Shown here: positions 55,101 through 64,000 of the stretch, piece by piece
How the letters are laid out: the number at the start of each line of letters is the position of its first letter
Numbering within the stretch: position 1 is the first letter of the stretch
Source of the DNA: Cristatella mucedo
Taxonomy: Eukaryota > Bryozoa > Phylactolaemata > Cristatellidae
NCBI GenBank assembly: GCA_009760855.2
Contig: WPIO01000009.1
Coordinates: 7,721,001 to 7,785,000 of the forward strand
Direction of reading: 5' to 3'
DNA: 64,000 bases
Made by a program: the position numbers and the translations under genes
The notes under the pieces: generated by a model
Databases searched by the model: none
What the model was told of the DNA's origin: nothing
Seen by the model: the letters and a program-made list of their open reading frames with translations, nothing else

Positions 55101-56251
55101 CGTGCTCGCATGTGTAGGTGGGTGTCTATATAGGCACACGTGGGTTTGGTTTGCACCTTATGTACGGCCTACTGCCATCCTTCACCTTGCATTGCTTGCC
55201 CTGGGGGTGACTGCCACCTGTCACCGAGTCGCCTGCCGTCGACTTCAATAACTGCTTTCTGAGCTGGTCGAATATCGAACTCTTGCAGAGAGAGCTGTCA
55301 CAGAGCGAGCTGTCGCAGAGCAAACTGTCGCAGAGAGAGCTCACGCCACCGAGCCGTCTGGCGCTCGTCACCATCGTGCCAGCCTGAGGCGGCTGGCACG
55401 CTGGTGACAAGCGCCGGCGAGCCACCTGCGAGGCGCTCCAGCAGCTGAGGCTCCCGCTCCGACGCGTCGCTCGCCTCATTGAACAAGTTGAGAAAGTGAG
55501 ACCGCTGATTAGCTCTAAGGCAACGATAGAAAAACAACAAGATACGCTGCGCCCGCCGAGGGCAGCTCGCGAGCGCCGAATGGGCGCCGCCACGCATGAG
55601 GGAGCGCGAAGATAAAGGCAGCTCCGGCACCATAATGAACCGAAAGGTGCGCTCGCGGCGGCGGCGCCGGTCGAGCGGAGCGCGTAGCTGACTCAGCCGC
55701 GGAGCGTGGAAAATAAGATTCCGACGCCGCCTCTCGGCCGCACAAAGATGATGCACGGTCGAGTAAAGGAAGCATTCGACGGCCGCGTCGGGCCGAATCG
55801 CGCGGCGCGGGTCGGCGCTGCGAGGCGCGCGGTCACCTGTGCACTCACAATGGCCCCGAGTCACGAGCCGCTGGAGCCAGACAAAGGTCGGCCGCCGCGG
55901 CGGCGCGGCTCAGCCAGCGCTCCGCTGGCCGCCAGGTGCTCGGCAGATGTTGCAGCCAGCGGCAACGCCTGCCAGCCCGCCTGCCCGCCCGCGCGGGCCG
56001 CCGCCGCCGGCTCGACGAGCGCGATCCGGGAGTGCCGGAATAAGAAAAGAGGTCACCCGTCGGCACCAGTGGCGGTGGCTGCGTCGATGGCTGTAGCGGC
56101 GGAGTCGGCGGCTGGCTTCGGGTGCGGGCTAACCAGCTGGAGAGCTCGCACCGCCCGCGAGAGCGCCCGACTCGATGGGGCACTGAGGTCAAAGTGAAGC
56201 GTCGGTCGCAACGGCAGTGTTTCGCCGAACAACCTGTGCGGTCGACAGACA

Positions 56252-56309
56252 GAGAGAGTGAGAGCGAGAAGGAGAGAGAGGGAGAGAGGGAGATAGGGAG
56301 GGAGGGAGG

Positions 56310-56399
<90 letters not shown>

Positions 56400-56480
56400 A
56401 AAGAGAGAGAGAGAGAGAGAGGGGGGAGAGAGAGAGAGGGGGAGAGAGAGAGGGGAGAGAGAGAGAGAGGGGGGAGGGAG
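56252..56480 (+). repeat. (GA)n tract
   Basis: A long perfect GA core is flanked by GAGGG variants, purine on the plus strand and so pyrimidine on the Pax sense strand. Confidence 0.95.
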
Positions 56481-57876
56481 AGCGACCATCCAAATGACGT
56501 ATCGAGGACTCTCGAAGCGTTCGCTCTTACGGAGCAATTAGCTCGGAAATAGAGTAGAGTCCTGCTCCGTCGGCGGCGACCCGCACCGCTTCGCCTCTCC
56601 GTCGGCGCCCTGAGCCGCTCCGCTCGCTTGCTCGGCCAATCCGCGGGCAACTCTGTCTAGCTCTGCCCGAAAATGTGGACAGGCCGCCAGCCGCGAAGGC
56701 TGTGCATCTCCCGAGTGCAGGGCGACAGCGAGCGGTGCAGCGGCTGCAAGATCGGCACGCCCCTCGGCACGCCCCACTGCCTAGCGGCACATCCTCCGAC
56801 GCTGGAGCAGAGCGTGGTACTAAGCCAGCCGATACGCCGGATGCCGCCGCAGCCGTCACCGCCGGTCATCTCTTTCCTCAGCCTATGGACGGAACGGCGC
56901 TCCTACCCGAAACCCTTTCCCTCCCCCCGTACCGTCCGTGGCGCCCTACTAGGCACATCTTCTCCCACGACTTCACTTGCTTCCTACGAAGCGAGGCGAC
57001 GAGAGACCAATAGACGGCGACAGCGACAAAGGCTACGCCAGCACCGACCGCTGGTCGAGATGGCGGGAAAGCATGCCAGTACGCCAGCAAGATGCAGCCA
57101 TCGGAATTGTCCGATCTCTTCAAGGTCCGAGGCGAGCCGCCTCGAGCCCGGGGCAAACTGCTCGCCTCGCCCGAACTGGCGGCTAGAAGGCTCGCTCGGG
57201 GGAATCCGCTTCGGTGAGCGCTTGCTTTCGCTCCCAGGACCAAAGCTGCGGCTTTCGCCTCACGCCTCGCGACAGCGGGCGACGGTCGACTTCGAGTCGA
57301 GCCTCGAGCGGGTCAACGTCAACGTCCGGGAAGCCTTCCGAAGTGCAGCCCGCACCCGCTCGACTGCGGGGCAGCGGCGGCGGCGGTGGCCGGAGCTCGA
57401 GCGGCCTCCTAGTACTCGCCGGGCTCGACCTGAGAGGTGGGCTGTAGCGGGCCTCTGTACCTGCCAAGAGCCAGACCAACGTTTCGCCCCGCCCTGCCCC
57501 GCCCCCCGGTCTTGCTGAGGCGAGCGGTTTCGAATCGAGGCGAACCTATCGGAGAGAGCTCCGAGGTAGCGTCGTCGCTTTGCCAGAGCTTGCGCTTCGC
57601 TTTCAAGCGTCTGCCGAATAGTAAAAGTCGCCGAAAAGCTTCCAGGGACGTTAGCCGAGCGTCGACACTGAAGAAATAGCTCTCGCTAAAACAGAACCAA
57701 CTGAACTGCTCCCGATAGGAAGCGCTGGCTGGATGTGCCAGCAGGGACTCGGCACTCGTCATTGGCAGAGCTATTAACTGGCGAGACGATCGCCATAGCA
57801 CTCCCGGCGCTATTGGGTCCCGTCTGCATCCTTAATTTAAAATCCATCCAGGGGCAGGTTTCGCAGTGGTGCTAGT

Positions 57877-57932
57877 TCTCTCTGTCTCTCTGTCTCTCTG
57901 TCTCTCTGTCTCTCTGTCTCTCTGTCTCTCTG

Positions 57933-57988
<56 letters not shown>

Positions 57989-58002
57989 CTCCTCTCTCTC
58001 TC
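57877..58002 (+). repeat. (GTCTCTCT)n then (CT)n
   Basis: About nine GTCTCTCT octamers run into a pure CT repeat. Confidence 0.95.
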
Positions 58003-58934
58003 CCCCCGAATTCGTGGATACTAGCAACTATGGCTAGCCGAGGTTCTTCCGACATCTACATGCACAATCGCATGCAGCCGGGCCGCTGTACGGATTTATA
58101 AAGCGCTAAACCACCCGAGGGCAATAATCGTAGGGCGGCAGATTAACGACGAGGGTATGCCGCTCCATCGCCGGAAGCGGCACCGACGACAACCGAAACC
58201 GATGGCTGAAGTCCGCTCTCACCAATTTCGACCGGCACCAAACCTGCCTAAGGCGACTTTCGGTGAGCACAGGGCTGGCCCGGTCAAGCCAGTCCTGAAC
58301 GCTCTCTCCGTATTACACCCAACGAGCTCGATCTCGCTCGTCCTCTGCAGGCGGGACCAGCCCGTTCACACCGAGAGCTGGCGCTCAAGACCTGCGAGCT
58401 GGCTCTCTTACTGGGGGCGGGTCGCACGCCTAGTCTCGGGCCAGCGACTCGGAGCCATCCGCGTAGCTGGCGCCAGGCCAGCCCGCCCCCCCCCCCCCCC
58501 CCCCCGCAAAGCAGCAGCAGCAGCGCCCGTCTCGCTGCGCTCACGTCCGCTCTACAAACGATCGATCTTCGATCTCCAACTTCCGCTTCCGCTTGCTTAC
58601 CGACGGTGGTTGCTGCGGTTGCCTTCGAGCTTCGCCGTCTACGCTGCGGAGCTCACTTGCGCAGATGGTTTTATCTCTCGAAAAGAATCCGCCGTCCTAC
58701 TTCTCGTCGAGGCAGCTTCATTCCTGGCAAATTTCCCTAATGATCCCATGCTTTCCAGCGAGCGAACCGGCTCCCCCCCCCCCCCAGCTGCAGCCGCGCG
58801 GCCGCCGCCCCCCCCGCCCACTCGGCTACGCTTCGGTCTTGTGCAATGGCGTCGTTCGGCCTCCGCCGCCGATTCCGCAGAGAGTCGCGTCGATGTAGAA
58901 CGCGAGCGTGATGGTAAACTCGTCCTCGAAATAT

Positions 58935-59010
58935 CAAGTGCCTAGAAAGAGACTGGGTTCTCTGATGGCGCTACAACATATGTGTTACCATTATTATTAT
59001 TATTATTAAG
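58935..59010 (+). mobile_element. LINE family B 3' tail
   Basis: AAGTGCCTAGAAAGAGACTG, GATGGCGCTACAACATATG and (ATT)n. Confidence 0.65.
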
Positions 59011-59399
59011 CTTCGGACCAGCAGCAACAGCGGCAGATACTCATGCATAAGCACGCTCACGCACGAGCGCCTGCACGCCCTCTCGCGCGAGCGAACGCAT
59101 GTATTAGAATTTTCCCTCTCTGCGCTTTGGTCGAAATCATGAGCTGCCTGCGAGTTTGCTTCTTTTACCCACGACCGAGAGGACTCAATTCAACGTACTG
59201 TTGAGCGTGCACTCTTACCTTCCCTATCTCGCTGCTGCGACAGTCCTCTGGGGAAGGGCGCATTGTGCGGTTGCAGCTGCCAGTCAATTGAGCGGGGTGG
59301 CGGTGATCGATGCGGCGCTAGTCGGGGACAGATATTCTTTCGCTTTTTGAGTCTGACTCGAGTGCAAGGGAGAACAGAAGAAAGAGATGGAGTTTAACG

Positions 59400-59770
59400 G
59401 ACGGAGCAGCAGAGATAGACAGATAGTGAAAGAGACGGAGAGAGATGGAGGGGAGAGCATGAGAGAGAGAGAGAGAGGGGGAGAGAGGGGCAGATGGCGG
59501 GGAGAGTATGAGAGAGAAAGAGAGAGGGGGAGAGAGGGAGAGATGGTGGAAGAGGATGACAGGGAAAGAGAGAGAAGAGAGAGGGGGAGATGGCGAAGAG
59601 AGGATGAGAGAGAGAGAGAGGGAGAGAGTGGGAGATGGCGGGGAGATGATAAGAGAGAGAGAGAGGTGGAGAGAGGGGAAGATGGTGGGGAGAGGATGGG
59701 AGAGAGAGAGAGAGAGGGGGGGAGAGGGGAAGATGACGGGGAGAGGATGAGAGAGAAAGAAAGAGAGTGA
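59400..59770 (+). repeat. (GA)n-based minisatellite
   Basis: Units of roughly 45-55 bp, each a GAGA run plus a GGGGAGATGG-like block, are repeated about seven times with variation. Confidence 0.85.
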
Positions 59771-60204
59771 GAGCATGAGAGATTTGAGTAGATTAGATAG
59801 ATTGACAGACAACAGGGAGCTGGCGAGACAGGTAGTTCCTCTACTTCTTTGCTGTCTCATCCTTTGCATCGCATCGTCGATCTGACCGAGAGGGCTGCCT
59901 TCAATGGCAAAAGAAACGTGTGCAACGAAATTCTGCATCTAGCACTTCTCGGGCACAGCCGCAGCCCCTTCGCAGGCCAGCCTGCGTTCGCCGCTGCCGC
60001 CGACGCACCTGCTCGCTCACATACGGTCAGCGTAGCAAGAGTGTCAATTTAGCTCTCAGCTCGGGCCCTTGCGAAACGCCCCCCCTCCCGCCGTGAGTTC
60101 CGCGGGTCTTGGTTCAAACTCGTTGCTGCCGAACGAGTTCAGCCGAGCGAAGGCAGCATTTCCCGGACGGGGCACGAGCCGCTGCGCTGGTTCCTGACCT
60201 AGCG

Positions 60205-60318
60205 AAACTTTTTGGGTTCGCTATGCAGAACTCTCCTGCGTAACGCCCACATAATCTATCGGAAATTCTGCCGCGTAAGGCCCACTTAGTCCGTGCGGCT
60301 TTGTAGAGTTGCAGACCG
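60205..60318 (+). mobile_element. LINE family A 3' remnant
   Basis: TTCGCTATGCAGAACTCTCC, TGCGTAACGCCCACAT and TTTGTAGAGTTGCAGAC match the last 100 bp of family A, with part duplicated. Confidence 0.65.
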
Positions 60319-62659
60319 CCATAGCCACTTGCCCGCCACGCTCTCGTCGGCTGCCTGCTGGCGTCTCGCGAGGCATCTCGTCTCGTATCGCGAGTTCTCG
60401 CGCTGCTTCAATCAGATCTTGCGCTTCTTTCCTACTCGTGGCGATCCTTTGCCTTGAGCCGTGGTCGCGACGGCCGGCGCAGGAGCTCCCGCCTGAGAGC
60501 TCGTGCCGCGAGTCCGAGCTCTCAGGCGGCTGCCTGCCCCACTCCTATTCCCGACGAACCGCGACTCGAGGCGGCGAGCTCGAGCGGTGGTCGGAGGCCG
60601 AAGCCGCGTGGACTCCCACTTTTAGGCGCCTAGTCCGCGAGACAAGCGCCGCCCTCGTCTCGGACTAGGACGACACCTCGTGGACGCTTGCTTCTCGGCG
60701 GCCTCGCTCGCTCCGACGCCGCCTCCCTCGGCGCGTCGCCTCTTTCGCCCCGGCGAGCTCTGTTGCCCATTCAAAAGCGGCGGCGGCAGCGGCGGCAGCC
60801 GCCGGCCAAGGCTCAGCCCCAGCAGGAGGGCGCCCGTCCTGAGCGCCCTCCTGCCCCTCGCTGCGTGGCGAGTGCTTTGCTCGAATCATTACTGGCTATT
60901 GATTAGAAAGGTGCGTCGTAGGAACACAGAAGGAGGCCACTGGTGCAGGTCGGTGGGCACGTAAGTGGTCAAATTAGTACGAACGATGCAGATGACTGCA
61001 AGACTGCCGCCGGGGCGACGCAGCGGGAGCGGGCCCACGCGTCGTCGCCGAGACGCACCGCCCGCCGCCGGCTCGCCGACGGAATATCGGGCGCCGGCTG
61101 TTGGCGGCAGCAGTGGCAGTGGCGGCCCAGTACGAGGCCGGCCGGCGGTCGCGAGATCGGCGAGCGGCCCAGTGCACTGCGCTGCTGCAATACAGCGTGC
61201 AGACAGTTCGGAGGAGGAGGCGGCGTTCGGAGGAGGGAGGGGGGCGAGGGGTTCGGAGGAGGGGGGAAGCTCCGCCTACCTACAGAACGCCGCGGCCGAG
61301 GCCGAAGCTACCCCAGCTGCTGGGCTTCTAGCGACACCAGCGAGCCGAAGACTTGGAGGTGCGCCCTTCGGTCGCGAGCTCCTGCACGACACGAATTCCG
61401 AAATCCGGCGGCGGCCGCGGCGGAGGCGGCAGGGGCGTAGAGGGAATGAGGTGGGCGGTTGGTTCTCTTTCCGGCGGCCGCCGAGCTCGGTCTCCCGCTA
61501 GCGGCCCCGCCCTCGGGCCGCTCCAGCAGCGACGACTAGCTCGGCACTAGGGGCAGCAGCAGCGGCAGCGACTCTTGCTGAAGCGGAAGTCGCTCTCGGC
61601 TGGGTCGCTACGCCGTCTCGCACCGGCTGCAGCGGAGGGCCGCCCCCCCCCCGGGGGAGCGAGCACGACGCGTGCTGCTCCTACAGCTTGGACTAATGTT
61701 TTCGGCCGTGCCCGGCGGCCGGCGGGCGAGGCGAGGCAGTCGACGGGCGAATGACTGGGAGAGACTAGCCAGTGCCCCGAGGGGCCTTCTTCGAGCGAGC
61801 GGAACGCGACAGCTGCGGCTGCTGAATCCAGCTCGGTCGAGAAAGCCGCCGCTGAGCCGCCGCCGGCCGAGGCAGGCGGCGGCGGAGGCGTCGTAGCCGA
61901 GCGTAGGCAGACCGCTTTCGGGCGGCCGATGCTGCACGTGACGAGCGCCGAAGAAGGAGCCAGTGGGGGCTTCGCCAGCTCGGCGTGCTGCGCCAGCACG
62001 GCGGTGGGCAGCAGCTGCGGTGCGATCGATGGCCGCATTAAGTCGACGATCGCTTCTGAAGCGGCACAGAGCGGCCTGTCTGTGTGACGGCGCTGCCGGC
62101 AGCGTAGGCATTCACCCCGGCCAGACGTGCTATCTCGGAGCTGGGAGGCCGAGGCAGATCTCGAGATTCTGTAACGATGCGACCCGGCACCACGACACCC
62201 CCTCATCGTCGAGGCTATCCGTCGGCTTTCCCCGCTCTGCCTTCCCCCCCCCCGGCGGTGGTGGCGGCGGCGACGCCGAAGGGCCTCGCTCAGCTTCGGT
62301 CCGAGCGAACCGCCAACGGCGTCGGCGGCGGCTTTGCTCGAGGAGCGAATCGCTTTCACTCGGTGCACAAGCGCCATTAGCGTGTAAATGGTTACACCCG
62401 ACTGTAAAATTCATTGCACACAGAATTGATTTCTCAACTGGAGCGTGAGCGGGCAATTAGAATTCAGCCGCACGTACATAACCAGAGCCGGCCCGAGCTG
62501 GCCTCGGAGCGAGAGAGCATTCCTCGGGCGTCGCGGCCCAACGGACGCAGGCTGAGGAGAGGCTGCGGCTGTAGGGCGGATGATAAGAAACATCACCTGG
62601 AACTGGAGTGACCTCGCCCGCTCGCGAGAAAGCGAGAGAGTGGGCGAGATTGAGTGGAA

Positions 62660-62668
62660 GAGAGAGAG

Positions 62669-62708
<40 letters not shown>
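62660..62708 (+). repeat. (GA)n microsatellite
   Basis: A short GA run, nearly pure. Confidence 0.93.
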
Positions 62709-62709
<1 letters not shown>

Positions 62710-63619
62710 GGCGGCAGAGCCTCGCTCCACTGTCGGTCGTCGCCGTCGTTAGCCGACCGCGTAATTACTTTACGCCTCCCTCGGCCGATTTCCTCTCGCC
62801 GACGGCGACTGCAGCGAATTTAGGACGCTTGGGCATTAATTCTCTGGCCACTGGGCGGCGAAGGCAGCGGAGGCGGCGGCGGCTAAGGCAGAGAAGTGGG
62901 TGCCCCACTCGAGCCGCGGGCGGGCGGGCGAGCGACAGAGTGACCGAGCTACAGGGCGACCTAGCTACACCCTCAGCCAGCCAGCTTGCGGACCACGGCC
63001 GCCGCCGCTGCCTTGCCGGGCGGCGAGGCCCGGGCGAATGATTTCGTGCTATCGGTAGCTCGCCACAGAACGAGAAAGCCGGCCGGTCGCCGCAGGCCCT
63101 GCCCAGCTGCTGCTGCTGCTGCCGTTCCTCGGCAGCACGCGCGGGCTTCGCCGCCGCCGCGGCGGCTGTGCTGATGAGGAATGCTCGCTTGCGCATGCCA
63201 GAGTCGGGCGGTCCATGCGAGACGACTGTTACCCGATTACGCACCGGAGGGGAACACGCCCAGAGAAGCCGCGCCGGGCAGCTGCTGCAGCACTTAGTCC
63301 GCCACTGATCTTCGGCGCCGCCATCTGCGCACGCTCGGCCGCCGCCGGGTACTCGTCGCCCTCGCGGCCAACGAGCGGGAACGCGGGCGAACGCAAGCGA
63401 GGACCCTCGCGTCCTCGGGCGTCGGCGCCAGGGCCGGCCGATGGAACGCGGGCGCGCCCGCTCATCACGCCACCTCGGTCGGTCGCAGCTGTCGGCAGCA
63501 CCTCGGTGGGGGCGCTCGCGCGCGTTCGTACGTGAGTGCGCTCGTTCGCACGGCGGCTGGGTATGGATAGCTGCCGAGCCGCGGGACGCTCGGTGGGAAA
63601 GCATCGCGGCGAGGGGGCT

Positions 63620-63750
63620 CGCATCGAGGATCGAGACGAGTGGCGCTTCGGGGCGAGGATCGAGAGGAGGGGCGCTTCGGGGCGTGGATCGAGACGAGGG
63701 GCGCATCGCGAAGATCGAGACGAGGGGCGCTTCGGGGCGAGGGTCTCTCC
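63620..63750 (+). repeat. Minisatellite
   Basis: About four imperfect units built on GATCGAGACGAGGGGCGCTT and CGGGGCGAG. Confidence 0.88.
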
Positions 63751-64000
63751 CTGCCACTGCCTAATAGCGATCGATTATTCATTCTGAACGCGGCGGGCGG
63801 CGGCTGCGCACCGAGCGGCAAGCAGACCCGTGGTCAATGACCCCTTGCAATTAGAAATCTGGGAGCCTGGCGCCTCGAAGCGGCCCGGCCGGCGTCGTCC
63901 GACAGACGCCCAAGCTGCCCTGACTGGGCGAAGCCATCGCGCGTGCGCATTAGTAGTAGACGCGCGAGAGCCGGGGGGGGGGCGACGTCAGTCAGTTCGG

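Larger units (their letters stand above)
48993..64000. promoter_or_regulatory. CpG-rich 15-kb region upstream of the Pax start
   Basis: The region has high GC content with many CpG dinucleotides, so long open frames occur on all strands without coding-like sequence. It probably includes the Pax promoter and 5' untranslated exons, though no TATA or initiator could be fixed. Other contents are SINE A at 54000, GT runs at 54458 and 55021, a (GA)n block at 56252-56480, GTCT repeats at 57877-58002, a LINE B tail at 58935, a (GA)n minisatellite at 59400-59770 and a family A remnant at 60205. The regulatory role is inference. Confidence 0.4.

Noticed and set aside
49000..64000. Many open frames of 100-330 codons in the GC-rich region
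   Set aside because: They overlap on both strands and are dominated by Arg/Ala/Pro/Gly/Ser from CpG-rich triplets. They show no domain-like order and have no convincing chain of splice sites.

Overview
The window looks like nuclear DNA of an animal, most probably an invertebrate; a spiralian (lophotrochozoan-like) host is my best guess but is inference only. The reasons are two multi-exon animal genes with GT-AG introns (an MMS22L orthologue and a Pax gene), several families of L2/CR1-type LINEs, tRNA-derived SINEs, an R2-like LINE tail, cut-and-paste transposons, and a heavy load of (CT)n, (GT)n and poly-C/poly-G tracts. Nothing bacterial or viral was recognised.

Region 1 (about 0.5-33.2 kb, + strand) is one large gene. 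Fifteen exons can be joined with matching splice phases at every junction into about 1,050 residues that follow the MMS22L protein (partner of TONSL in replication-fork repair) from mid-protein to near its C-terminus. The N-terminal part lies off the left edge and the last exon is not fixed. Its introns are large and packed with LINE fragments, an R2-like LINE 3' end, a decayed Tc1-like transposase, a MULE fragment and long dinucleotide runs.

Region 2 (about 33.2-38.9 kb) lies between the 3' ends of two convergent genes. It holds SINEs, an AT-rich block and an L2-type LINE interrupted by a 171-bp hAT MITE that matches the SPIN family, with an 8-bp target duplication.

Region 3 (38.9-49.0 kb, - strand) is a Pax transcription-factor gene. 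Four exons with matching phases (48992-48437, 44415-44247, 43302-43165, 41548-about 41389) give a 185-residue N-terminal arm and a complete but divergent paired domain. A 1.9-kb open reading frame at 40766-38883 with an acidic tract, alanine and glutamine runs and a CtBP-type PLDLS motif is the likely C-terminal part.

Region 4 (49-64 kb), upstream of the Pax start, is very GC- and CpG-rich. It is full of long chance ORFs on both strands, short perfect hairpins, (GA)n tracts and minisatellites. I could not assign a gene there and read it as promoter/CpG-island or regulatory DNA, possibly with unrecognised exons.

The two genes are unrelated in function: fork repair and developmental regulation.
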